Source: Comamonadaceae bacterium UBA2121
Lineage (GTDB): Bacteria > Pseudomonadota > Gammaproteobacteria > Burkholderiales > Burkholderiaceae_C
Assembly (NCBI GenBank): GCA_002331385.1
Contig: DCYB01000007.1
Coordinates: 1-64,000 of the forward strand
DNA: 64,000 bases
Direction of reading: 5' to 3'
The notes below the pieces were generated by a model. It was not told the DNA's origin, did no database searches, and saw only the letters and a program-made list of their open reading frames with translations. Shown here in pieces: positions 44,693-52,913 of the stretch (positions within the stretch are counted from its first letter, which is position 1; each line of letters opens with the position of its first letter). The translations under genes and the position numbers were made by a program.

Positions 44693-46786
44693 TCAGGCCG
44701 ATATGGCCTTGTCCGCAATCTCGCGCAGCATGACCTGATTGCGACCGGCGCGCTTGGCGTAATAGCACGCCATGTCCGCCGCACGCAACCAGGGCGTGAC
44801 ATCGTCCAGATCAGGCGGCGCCGCCACAATGCCGATGCTGACCGTGGTTTGCGTGGCCTCGCCGTCGAACACGAACTCCCACTCCTCCACCGACGCGCGC
44901 ACGTGCTCTGCAATCATTTCCGCGCGCGCCGCAGAGCAGTTGGGCAACACCACCGCGAACTCGTCCCCACCCAATCGCGCCACCCAACCGACCGGGCGGA
45001 TCAACTCGTCGAGCAAATTGGCGAACTGGCGCAACTGCATGTCGCCCGTTTCGTGACCCAGCCGGTCGTTCACGAGCGTGAAGTGGTCCAGATCGACATG
45101 CAGCAGTGCTGTGCCCTGCTCCTCTGCGGCATCCACGTCCCTCTGCGCGTGTTGCTCGCTGCGTTTGCGCACCAGGGCGCGCAAGCGCTCCAGAAACGTG
45201 GCCCGGTTGGGCAACCCCGTCAACACATCGTGCGAAGTACCCCATCCCGGCTTTTGCCGCTCATTGCGCGCCGAGGTGATGTCCTCCAGCACCCAGACGG
45301 CAACCAGCGCCGAGCGCCGATCCCACGCCATGCGGCCCACCACGCGCGCCCACAGCAGGCTGCCGTCTTTGCGGCGCAGCGCGATCTCGCCCTCATACAC
45401 GCCGCGCTTCGTTGTGCCATCTTGCATCTCTTGTGCAATGTTGTCGGCCTGCGACTCGCCTGCGAGCAGCATGCGCACCGACTGACCCTCCAATTCCGGG
45501 CGTGCGTAGCCCAACAACAGGCTGGCTTGCTGGCTGATCAGCTCCAGCGTTTCATTGCGCGTGATGACGATGCCCGTGGGCGCCTGCTCCAGAATGCCCT
45601 GCAATTGCAGGCGCGAGAACTCGGCCTGATGGCCGTGGTGCTGCTTTTGCGCTTCCAGATGGTCAAGCGCATCGGTGAGCAACTCGGACTCCGCGCTGGC
45701 CGGATGCGCATCGGCCGTGACCGGATCGCTCATCAGGATGCCCTGCGCCCTGCGGTGCAAGCGCGTGAGCGGACTGGCGACCCAGACCAGCATCGCCAGC
45801 GCCATCACGGTCACGATGCCGACCGCCGCTGCCGCCGCCCACCACGACCGGCGCTGCGCACCCACCAGCGGCGTGAGCAGCGCGCCGGACTCCGTCACGC
45901 GCGCCACCCACCATTGCGGTAGCGGCACGCCCGCCATGCTGACGAGATAGTCGCTCTCATTGATGGTGTCGCCACGTCCGGTATTGATGGGTTTGTGCTC
46001 GGACTGCCAGCGCTCGAACACGGGACCGAGCCCGGGCTCCGAGCGCACATCGCCCGTCACACGCGGCAGTTGGGGATGCGACAGGATCACGCCGTCCGAA
46101 GTGAATACGATCAGGCGCGAATCGTCACGCGCCGGCAGGGTCAGCGAATGCGGCAACAGGCCCTGGGATTGCAATCGGAGCAGGCCACCCACGGCCCCCA
46201 TCACCTGGGCATCTTCGCTGACCAGCGGCAGGGTAAACATGACGCGCGCGTCGCTGGCCGTTTCCCCGATGACGCCCGACACCAGGGGCTTGCCCTGCAC
46301 TACCGTGCGCAGGAGGATGTCGCGCTCATCCGGGTCCACGCCCGAACCCGGCTCGACCTTGCCGCCCTGCATATTCAACACCAGTTGACCATCGGTGCGG
46401 GCAATCTCCACTCCGTCAAAAAACCTCAGCGCGGGCAGGCCCTGCTGCATCATCCATTCCAGCAAGGAGGGAGACTTAAGCATGTCCGGCGTGATGCCAG
46501 AAGCCACCGTGCCCAACACCTTCTGGCTCTGCTCGATCTTGCTGGCCAGCAGCCGGGCCACAAGCTCCACCTCATCGGTCTGATGCCGCAAGAGTCGATC
46601 GTGCACCTCATGTGCCGATGCGCGGGACACAATCCACGCCGCCAATATCCCCGCCAAAGCGACCGCGATCAGGACGATGAGCAGCATGCGCCGCACCAGT
46701 GGTCCAGGAACCAGCGCATCCGACAAAAGGGAAGTGCCGTGGTCGGATTCCCGCAGCTCGCGATCATCTGGCGGGGCATTCGTCAT
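44693..46786 (-). CDS. Membrane sensor diguanylate cyclase (Cache–PAS–GGDEF)
   Basis: 697 residues, makes cyclic di-GMP. TM1 at ~32–52, a periplasmic Cache-type sensor at ~55–320, TM2 near 330–352, a short linker with a coiled part (AEFSRLQLQGILEQ), a PAS domain at ~405–515 and the GGDEF domain at ~535–690 with GGDEF intact at 606–610. The product-inhibition RxxD site that normally sits just before GGDEF reads RPVG here, so feedback control by the I-site is probably absent. The start ATG at 46786 is preferred because upstream residues look random. Convergent with xdhB; isolated gene. Confidence 0.9.
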   Translation of the reverse strand: MTNAPPDDRELRESDHGTSLLSDALVPGPLVRRMLLIVLIAVALAGILAAWIVSRASAHEVHDRLLRHQTDEVELVARLLASKIEQSQKVLGTVASGITPDMLKSPSLLEWMMQQGLPALRFFDGVEIARTDGQLVLNMQGGKVEPGSGVDPDERDILLRTVVQGKPLVSGVIGETASDARVMFTLPLVSEDAQVMGAVGGLLRLQSQGLLPHSLTLPARDDSRLIVFTSDGVILSHPQLPRVTGDVRSEPGLGPVFERWQSEHKPINTGRGDTINESDYLVSMAGVPLPQWWVARVTESGALLTPLVGAQRRSWWAAAAAVGIVTVMALAMLVWVASPLTRLHRRAQGILMSDPVTADAHPASAESELLTDALDHLEAQKQHHGHQAEFSRLQLQGILEQAPTGIVITRNETLELISQQASLLLGYARPELEGQSVRMLLAGESQADNIAQEMQDGTTKRGVYEGEIALRRKDGSLLWARVVGRMAWDRRSALVAVWVLEDITSARNERQKPGWGTSHDVLTGLPNRATFLERLRALVRKRSEQHAQRDVDAAEEQGTALLHVDLDHFTLVNDRLGHETGDMQLRQFANLLDELIRPVGWVARLGGDEFAVVLPNCSAARAEMIAEHVRASVEEWEFVFDGEATQTTVSIGIVAAPPDLDDVTPWLRAADMACYYAKRAGRNQVMLREIADKAISA

Positions 46787-47419
46787 GGTGACATTCCGAG
46801 CCCACAGGCGGCAGGCGGGTTCACAAAAACGGGACGCTGCAGGACAAGCAAAAGGGACTCCCAAAACGGCATGCGACATGCCTTGGCCCAATATACGGGT
46901 GAGCCGCGGCTCCTCCGTTGGGATAAATACCTGAATGAGAGAAATCCCTGATCGGCCACGGAATGATGGCGCGGACACCATCCGTACGCGGCACACTCGA
47001 CAGAAGGTGCTTCGCGCGCGCAAAAAATTGCCGCGTGGCAAAACACTTTGAAACGTAACTGCGACACATCGACACCACAGCGCGCGAGGCACTCGCGGGC
47101 TCGCGCCAGTCCTCCCGAAGACGACGCCTCAAGCGCGCCCTAAGGCATGAGGGTATGAAGGCACGAAATGGTCAACCTGGCGAACGGAAGCAGTGCCTTG
47201 GTGCAGCTTGATCGACGAGCCTACGGCCTGCGCCCCAAGTTCGTGCATCCACAGACGAATGCACTGCCCCAAAAAAGTCGATGCGCAGTGCGACCTAGCC
47301 AAGGCGCGATTCCGCAAGGGACCGTTTTCGCGCCTATCGTGCGGCGGGCAAAAAAGAAAACGCACGCGATGGTTCGCGTGCGTTGGCGTGCATTGCAGCC
47401 GTTATGGGCCGGGAAGCAA
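46787..47419. other. Intergenic region upstream of the diguanylate cyclase
   Basis: 633 bp. The only clear element is the minus-strand terminator at 47349–47383 that belongs to the Crp/Fnr gene. The open frames here (for example 47129–47365) have no family features. The rest presumably holds the diguanylate cyclase promoter; I see nothing else. Confidence 0.5.
47349..47383 (-). terminator. Rho-independent terminator of the Crp/Fnr gene
   Basis: On the minus strand a perfect 9-bp stem ACGCACGCG/CGCGTGCGT with a 6-nt loop is followed by TTTCTTTTTT. It starts 37 nt after the stop of the regulator gene. Confidence 0.88.
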
Positions 47420-48043
47420 TCAGCAGCGGGCGACGTTTTGCAGCGCTGCGGGCTGGGGCAGGCTCAGTACATTGCCGGTGCCTGCAATGAGTCCGTGCTC
47501 GCGCAAATGGCGCAGCACGCGAGAGAAGGTCTCAGGCGCGATGCCCAGTTGCGCTGCGATCAGGCGTTTGCGCTGTTGCAGGGTAACTTGCAGGCTGCCG
47601 TCTTCGGCAGGTGCGGCATGGCGTAGCAGCCATTGGGCGCAGCGCGCCTCGGCGTCCTGAGCGAGGCGGCTGACAGCCAGCTCGGTCTGCTGACAGTACC
47701 CTGCGGCCATGTCACGCACCAGTGCCTTGGTATCCTTGTTGAGTTTGGAAAACGCCTCGTGGAAGTCTTCCAGCGGAATGCGCCGCACGCTGACTTGCGT
47801 GTCGGCCACGATATCGACCGTGTAGGCCTGATCCATGAGCACCTGGGCGGCGTCCAGCCAGACGGGGCCTTCGACCATACCCAGTTGATGACGCAATTGG
47901 CCCGCTTCCAGCAATCCGAAAAGTACGCGCCCGCTTTCCAGATAGATCACGCTGTCAGCCCGTTGCGCTCGCTCGCGCAAGACTCGACCAGCTTGCATCA
48001 CTTCAGGCTGGTTGTCGGATGGAAGATAGGACAGTGGAACCAT
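47420..48043 (-). CDS. Crp/Fnr-family transcriptional regulator
   Basis: 207 residues: an N-terminal cyclic-nucleotide-binding-like barrel (residues ~20–120, no Fe–S cysteine motif of true FNR) and a C-terminal winged helix with RKRLIAAQLGIAPETFSRVLRHLREHGLI. The recognition helix keeps E-x-x-S-R, the pattern with which FNR-type proteins read TTGA half-sites. The ATG at 48043 is chosen; an in-frame ATG 36 nt earlier is also open. A TTGA/TCAA palindrome lies 36 bp upstream (48079–48092). Divergent from the porin gene, hence a candidate regulator of both. Ligand unknown. Confidence 0.88.
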   Translation of the reverse strand: MVPLSYLPSDNQPEVMQAGRVLRERAQRADSVIYLESGRVLFGLLEAGQLRHQLGMVEGPVWLDAAQVLMDQAYTVDIVADTQVSVRRIPLEDFHEAFSKLNKDTKALVRDMAAGYCQQTELAVSRLAQDAEARCAQWLLRHAAPAEDGSLQVTLQQRKRLIAAQLGIAPETFSRVLRHLREHGLIAGTGNVLSLPQPAALQNVARC

Positions 48044-48078
48044 GGTCCTAACTTTGCAGCGGTGATGACCATCCGACA

Positions 48079-48092
48079 TTGAGACAAGTCAA
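48079..48092. promoter_or_regulatory. FNR-like palindrome upstream of the Crp/Fnr gene
   Basis: TTGAG-ACAA-GTCAA has the outer TTGA…TCAA of the FNR box TTGAT-N4-ATCAA, but with G in place of the inner T and A. Placed just before the start of a regulator with an FNR-type recognition helix, it fits autoregulation. Confidence 0.45.
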
Positions 48093-48332
48093 AACACCTG
48101 TACCCAATCCGGCATCCGGGGGTGAACCCTGACTCACTGTCCCACAAACAACACTTTAGGCAAAAACTCTAAATATTGCTCGCGGCACGATGTTTGCTTT
48201 AAGACAATCTCCATATTGTCATAAACCGATCAGGGGTTTTCATGGGCAAAAGATGCGAATCTTTGTGCCGGATCGGCATGACGAGCACCGTCCGCCTCTT
48301 GCGAGGCGGGTATTTTCCAAGCAGGAGAACTC

Positions 48333-49358
48333 ATGAAAAAAACAATGCTGGCCTTTGCGGCCTCCATGCTGTGTATAGCAACGGGCGCATCGGCCCAGAG
48401 TACCGTCCAGATCAGTGGTACCAGCGACATCTATGTCGGCTCGATGAAAATGGCGGGCGACGGTGACCGCCGCAATGTGGTCAACAGCGGTGGCCTGACC
48501 ACCTCGTGGTTCGGTTTCACGGGCACGGAAGATCTGGGCGGCGGCCTGAAGGCGAAGTTCCAGCTGACCTCGTTTCTGCAGACCGATACCGGCACGCAAG
48601 GCCGTTTCACGGGCGACACCTTCTTCTCGCGCGATGCCAACATCAGCCTCTCGGGCGGATTCGGTTCGGTGCTGCTGGGCCGCTGGATGGCTCCCAACTT
48701 CCTGCCTTCCGTCGTGGCCAATCCGCTGGGCGACTCGTTCACGTTCTCCCCGCTGATCCTGCACATGGACGTGCCCCTGTTCAATGCCACGGGCTGGCCC
48801 GCAACGGTTCCGTCCGACACCGGCTGGAGCAACCAGATCGCCTACACCACGCCTGACATCGGCGGCTTCAAGGCCAATCTGCAATACCAGTTTGGCGAAC
48901 AGAATGGCGACAGCGGCAAGAAGAACGTCGGTGCGAACTTCTTCTATTTCGGCGGCCCGCTGACCTTGACCGGCTTTTATGAGCGCGCGCAGATCAGCAA
49001 CCCCGGCCAGGGCACCTATCTGGGCACGACCAAGAAGGACTGGATGCTGGGCGGCGCGTATGACTTCAAGATGGTCAAGCCCTACCTGACCTACGGCCAG
49101 TCCAAGGCGGACAACCGCGATGTCAAGGCGAAGACGCTGCAGGTCGGTGCATCGGCTCCGATCGGCGCAGGCGCGCTGGTGGCCTCCTGGGCAAAGACCA
49201 AGCTGTCGGGCGCCGACATGGATCGCAAGACGCTGACCGTGGGCTATGACTACAACCTGTCCAAGCGCACCGATGTCTACGCCATGGTCATGAACGACAA
49301 GATCACCCACTACAACTCGGGCACGAGCTACGGCGTCGGTATCCGCCACCGTTTCTGA
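48333..49358 (+). CDS. Outer-membrane porin (Burkholderiales type)
   Basis: 341 residues. Sec signal peptide MKKTMLAFAASMLCIATGASAQ (cut after ~22), then a 16-strand general porin barrel: TVQISGTSDIYVGSM, FTGTEDLGGGLKAKFQL, SLSGGFGSVLLGRWMAPN, and the final GVGIRHRF with a C-terminal Phe, required for barrel assembly. The ATG at 48333 has AGGAGAAC directly upstream. Likely a trimeric, passive channel for small anions or sugars; the exact preference is not readable. Followed by a terminator. Confidence 0.92.
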   Translation: MKKTMLAFAASMLCIATGASAQSTVQISGTSDIYVGSMKMAGDGDRRNVVNSGGLTTSWFGFTGTEDLGGGLKAKFQLTSFLQTDTGTQGRFTGDTFFSRDANISLSGGFGSVLLGRWMAPNFLPSVVANPLGDSFTFSPLILHMDVPLFNATGWPATVPSDTGWSNQIAYTTPDIGGFKANLQYQFGEQNGDSGKKNVGANFFYFGGPLTLTGFYERAQISNPGQGTYLGTTKKDWMLGGAYDFKMVKPYLTYGQSKADNRDVKAKTLQVGASAPIGAGALVASWAKTKLSGADMDRKTLTVGYDYNLSKRTDVYAMVMNDKITHYNSGTSYGVGIRHRF

Positions 49359-49394
49359 TTCGTCTGCCTATCTGGAGCCTGCAAGGCTCCCGTC

Positions 49395-49425
49395 AACGGC
49401 CACTCTTGCGGGTGGCCGTTTTTTT
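49395..49425 (+). terminator. Rho-independent terminator after the porin gene
   Basis: AACGGCCAC and GTGGCCGTT, 8-nt loop, followed by TTTTT. It lies 37 nt after the stop codon, in the gap to the converging glycerate kinase gene. Confidence 0.88.
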
Positions 49426-49451
49426 GTGCGTCGATGCTTGCAGTGCCACGT

Positions 49452-50816
49452 TCACAGAATCAGGATGGCGCGGAAATCGTTGACGTTGGTGTGGGTCGGC
49501 CCGGTCACGAACAGATCGCCGATGGAATCGAAATAGCCATACGCGTCGTTGCGGTCAAGCGCCTGCGCCACGGGTTGACCCACCGCGTCGGCGCGCTGCA
49601 AGGTGTCGGGCGTCACGAATGCGCCCGCGTTGTCTTCCACGCCGTCGATGCCGTCGGTGTCTGCGGCCAGTGCCCATACATCGGCCTGCCCTTGCAGCGC
49701 CTGGGCCAGGCCCATGCAGAATTCGCCGGCCCTGCCGCCCCGCCCTTTGGGCACATCGGGGCCACGCGGGCGCACGGTGACCGTGGTTTCGCCGCCGCTC
49801 AGGATGACGCAGGGGCGTGCAAACGGTGCGCCGTGCTTTGCCACAGAGCGCGCCAATGCAGCATGTACGCGCCCCACTTCGCGCGACTCGCCCTCCATCT
49901 CGTCACTCAGGATATGTGCTTGCAGCCCCACGGCACGCGCGGCCTCTGCCGCCGCCGCCAGCGATTGCGCCGGAGTCGCCATCAAATGCACCTGCTGCCC
50001 TGCGAACACGGCATCACCCGGCTTGGGCGTTTCGAGTGCGCCGCGCTCCAGATCGGCCAGCACGGCGGCAGGCACCTCGATGCGATAGCGGCGCAAAATG
50101 GCCAGCGCATCCGCACATGTGGTCTCGTCCGGCACGGTGGGGCCGCTGGCGATGATGGCCGGATCGTCGCCTGGCACGTCGCTGATCGTGAGCGTCACCA
50201 CCTGCGCGGGCGCGCACGCCGCCGCGAGGCGCCCTCCCTTGATGCGTGATAGGTGCTTGCGCACGCAATTCATCTCGGCAATGTTGGCGCCACTCTCCAG
50301 CAGCGCGCGGTTGATGGCCTGCTTGTCTTGCAGCGTGAGTCCGTCGGCAGGCAAGGTCAGCAGCGCCGAGCCGCCACCCGAAATCAGGCACAGCACCAGA
50401 TCGTTCGCCGTCAGCCCTTGCACACTGGCGAGAATCCGCTCTGCCGCCTGCATGCCTGCGGCGTCGGGAACGGGATGCGCGGCCTCGGTGACTTCAATGC
50501 GCTGCGCCAGACCTTGTGGCCGCGGCGGTATATGCCCATAGCGCGTGACCACCAGCCCGGAAAGTGGCGCATCGGCAGGCCACAGCGCTTCCACCGCCTG
50601 CGCCATCGCGGCCCCGGCCTTGCCTGCGCCGATGACCACGATGCGCCCCCGAGGTGGTGCCGGCAGGTGCGCACCCAAGGTGTGCAGGGGCTGCGCGCGC
50701 CTGACCGCTTCGGCGTAAAGGAACGACAAAAAGCCGCGAGGATCGCGGCGAAAGTCCGTCACTGGAGTGACTACAGATTCAGTGCCATGCACTGTAGTGG
50801 AGTGGGGCGCGGTCAT
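49452..50816 (-). CDS. Glycerate 2-kinase (TtuD/GckA, DUF4147–MOFRL type)
   Basis: 454 residues, cytoplasmic. N-terminal DUF4147 domain (VVIGAGKAGAAMAQAVEALW near 60, CLISGGGSALLTLPADGLTL near 145) and C-terminal MOFRL domain (CVILSGGETTVTVRP, GGRAGEFCMGLAQ, ALAADTDGIDGVEDNAGAFV). This family phosphorylates D-glycerate to 2-phosphoglycerate; older annotations call it hydroxypyruvate reductase. It is 96 nt after the stop of the exported PLP enzyme on the same strand. If co-transcribed, it may use a glycerate or hydroxypyruvate-derived product of that system, as inference. Confidence 0.9.
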   Translation of the reverse strand: MTAPHSTTVHGTESVVTPVTDFRRDPRGFLSFLYAEAVRRAQPLHTLGAHLPAPPRGRIVVIGAGKAGAAMAQAVEALWPADAPLSGLVVTRYGHIPPRPQGLAQRIEVTEAAHPVPDAAGMQAAERILASVQGLTANDLVLCLISGGGSALLTLPADGLTLQDKQAINRALLESGANIAEMNCVRKHLSRIKGGRLAAACAPAQVVTLTISDVPGDDPAIIASGPTVPDETTCADALAILRRYRIEVPAAVLADLERGALETPKPGDAVFAGQQVHLMATPAQSLAAAAEAARAVGLQAHILSDEMEGESREVGRVHAALARSVAKHGAPFARPCVILSGGETTVTVRPRGPDVPKGRGGRAGEFCMGLAQALQGQADVWALAADTDGIDGVEDNAGAFVTPDTLQRADAVGQPVAQALDRNDAYGYFDSIGDLFVTGPTHTNVNDFRAILIL

Positions 50817-50912
50817 CGCCGGATTGTACGAAGCCGCGCCGTTTTCCGCTCATCGCCCACACGTCGCGCGCTGCACCCGTTGGCACCGCGCGGCGTGTGC
50901 ATCCCCTGCCCG

Positions 50913-52382
50913 TCAGGCCATCTTCTTGGAGAGATCCCACATGGCATCGACCAGCAGATCCACATCGGTCGCGTCATGCCACAGGTGGGTCGAGACGCGA
51001 ACTCCGTAGTGATCCGCAGGCGCGCCGATGACGGCGAAATTGGAATTGCGAATCTGGAACGACTGCGGATAGTCGCTCGACATGCGCGAGACGAATTGCG
51101 ATGACTTCTGGCTCACCATCACGTCGGCCTTGTTCTGGAACGGATTGAACGAGGTGAGTCCGGAGCACAGCTTGGGATCGTCCTTGGGCGAGTACAGCGA
51201 CTCCACGCCCCAGCGCTCGACGATCTTCTCCTTCAGATAGGCCGACAGCGTCAGGTCATAGGTCTCGATCTTCTTGCGTCCGATCTGGTCCCACATGTTG
51301 CACGCCTGCACCAACGCGCCAAACATGGGCGTGTGCACGCTGCCGCAACTGGTGATGGTGGCCGCGATGTCGTAGGTTGCCGTGCCGTTGGTGGTGCGAT
51401 CCAGCGGCGAGTAGGAACTCGTATGGATCGGATACCACTTGGGCAACGGCAGCGGATTGGACGCGCGCATCTTGTTGCGCACGATGAGGATGCCAGTCGA
51501 TCCCGGGCCGCACTGCCATTTGTGCCCCGCGCCGGACATGAAGTCCATGCCCAACTCCGCATAGTTGTACGCCATCATGCCGGGCAAGTGGGCACCGTCC
51601 ACGATGCTGATGAGGCCGTGCGCTTTCACCACGCCCATCAGTTCGGCGATGGGCAGCATCGTACCCGTCTTGTACGTGGGCGACGACCACATCATGGCGC
51701 GCACACGCTTGCCCTGGGCCTTCAGTGCACGGATGCGCTCATCGAACAGCGCGACATACGTCGCCGCCGTCTGGTTGTTGCCCACCGGCATGGCGATGCG
51801 GGACACCTCGATTCCGTAGCGGTTGGTGGCGATGCGCAGCGGTGTGTCGCCACCGCCGTGTTCGTGGTTGGTGGTCACCACCACGTCGCCCGGATCCCAA
51901 TCCAGCCCCAGGATGGCATGGCACATGCCCGATGAGGTATTGGCCGAAAACGCCAGTTCGTCCGGATCCACGCCAAAGCCGGGCGCGACCTGCTTGCGGA
52001 AATCCAGCAGGTTCGAGTATCCGTTCAGGCAATCCACGGCCTTCGCATGGTTCATCGTCTCGAAGGTGTCCAGCACCGTGGCAGGCATGGAGCCGGCCGT
52101 GCCGATGTTCATGAACGTCTTGGCCGGGTTCAGCACGAACATGCCTTGCACGCCTGTCCAGAAAGCCTCGTCCTGCACCAACTGGGCGCGCAGGGCCTCC
52201 GAAGTCGATTGCGCGTGGCTGCTGCCGCAGGCCGTGAGCACCGGCCCGAGCGTGGCGGCACCGGCACCAAGGCCGAGCATGCGCATGAAATCACGTCGCT
52301 TGGAAGTCCAGTTGCCTGTGTCAACGGCCGTCTCCGGCGCGCAGGCCGCAGCGTTGGCGACCTTGTCTGCATGGGGATTCAT
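50913..52382 (-). CDS. Tat-exported class V aminotransferase-fold PLP enzyme (predicted lipoprotein)
   Basis: 489 residues. After ~28 leading residues comes a twin-arginine signal KRRDFMRMLGLGAGAATLGPVL with the lipobox LTAC, whose Cys is residue 52. The protein is thus predicted to be exported folded with its cofactor and lipid-anchored. The mature part is a class V aminotransferase fold of the isopenicillin-N-epimerase/cysteine-desulfurase group: TTNHEHGGGDT near 172–180, SSPTYKTGT near 235, SIVDGAHLPG with D262 and H265 binding the pyridine ring, and GAGHKWQCGPG with K288 as Schiff-base lysine. All catalytic residues are present, so an active enzyme is likely, yet PLP enzymes outside the cytoplasm are rare. 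The substrate is unknown. It lies 66 nt after the exported RidA gene. Confidence 0.85.
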   Translation of the reverse strand: MNPHADKVANAAACAPETAVDTGNWTSKRRDFMRMLGLGAGAATLGPVLTACGSSHAQSTSEALRAQLVQDEAFWTGVQGMFVLNPAKTFMNIGTAGSMPATVLDTFETMNHAKAVDCLNGYSNLLDFRKQVAPGFGVDPDELAFSANTSSGMCHAILGLDWDPGDVVVTTNHEHGGGDTPLRIATNRYGIEVSRIAMPVGNNQTAATYVALFDERIRALKAQGKRVRAMMWSSPTYKTGTMLPIAELMGVVKAHGLISIVDGAHLPGMMAYNYAELGMDFMSGAGHKWQCGPGSTGILIVRNKMRASNPLPLPKWYPIHTSSYSPLDRTTNGTATYDIAATITSCGSVHTPMFGALVQACNMWDQIGRKKIETYDLTLSAYLKEKIVERWGVESLYSPKDDPKLCSGLTSFNPFQNKADVMVSQKSSQFVSRMSSDYPQSFQIRNSNFAVIGAPADHYGVRVSTHLWHDATDVDLLVDAMWDLSKKMA

Positions 52383-52448
52383 GGGAGCCTCCTGTGGGAA
52401 AGAGTTCAGGGAGTCAGAAAGAGAGCGCTCTCTTGCGCATCAACGGAA

Positions 52449-52913
52449 TCAGCGACGTCCGACGACGGCGGCGATTTCGATCTTCACGTCACGCGGAAGG
52501 CGTGCCACCTCGACCGTGGCGCGCGCTGGCGCACCCGTCTTGAAATACTCGCCGTAGATCTTGTTCATGGCGCCAAATTCGTTCAGGTCCTTCATATAGA
52601 CAGTGGTCGCCAGCACGTCCTCGTAACCCAGTCCCTGGCTCTTGAGCTTGGCGCCAATGAACTTCAACACCGCATGCGTCTGCTCTTCGATCGTGTTGCC
52701 GGCGAGGGCCGTGCCTTGCGCATTCAGCGGTAGCACGCCCGAAAAATAGATCGTGTTGCCGTGCGCCACCATCTGCGAATAGGGACCGATGGCCGGGTAG
52801 ATCTGGTCCGTGGACAACACTTCGCGCTTGGACGGTGCGGCGCAACCACCCATCGCCAACGCCACTGCCGCCAGACCGCATGCCATGAAAAACCGTTGTG
52901 TCTTGTACTTCAT
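52449..52913 (-). CDS. Exported RidA-family enamine/imine deaminase lipoprotein
   Basis: 154 residues. N-terminal signal ACGLAAVALAMGGCAAPSKR has a lipobox-like MGGC (Cys24). The mature part is a complete RidA/YjgF domain: AIGPYSQ at 41–47, FSGVLPLN, EDVLATTVYMKDLNEF, and ARATVEVARLP with R131 at the position of the catalytic Arg105 of RidA; the C-terminal RDVKIEIAAVV is also standard. RidA proteins hydrolyse reactive 2-aminoacrylate and other imines that PLP enzymes release. That this one carries an export signal and lies next to an exported PLP enzyme strongly suggests the same chemistry outside the inner membrane. First gene of a RidA–PLP enzyme–(glycerate kinase) unit. Confidence 0.88.
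   Translation of the reverse strand: MKYKTQRFFMACGLAAVALAMGGCAAPSKREVLSTDQIYPAIGPYSQMVAHGNTIYFSGVLPLNAQGTALAGNTIEEQTHAVLKFIGAKLKSQGLGYEDVLATTVYMKDLNEFGAMNKIYGEYFKTGAPARATVEVARLPRDVKIEIAAVVGRR

Noticed and set aside
42207..44768. 853-codon minus-strand open frame
   Set aside because: Antisense to xdhB along its whole length; low-complexity His/Arg/Val-rich translation.
47129..47365. 78-codon minus-strand open frame upstream of the diguanylate cyclase gene
   Set aside because: It overlaps the terminator of the Crp/Fnr gene and has no conserved features.
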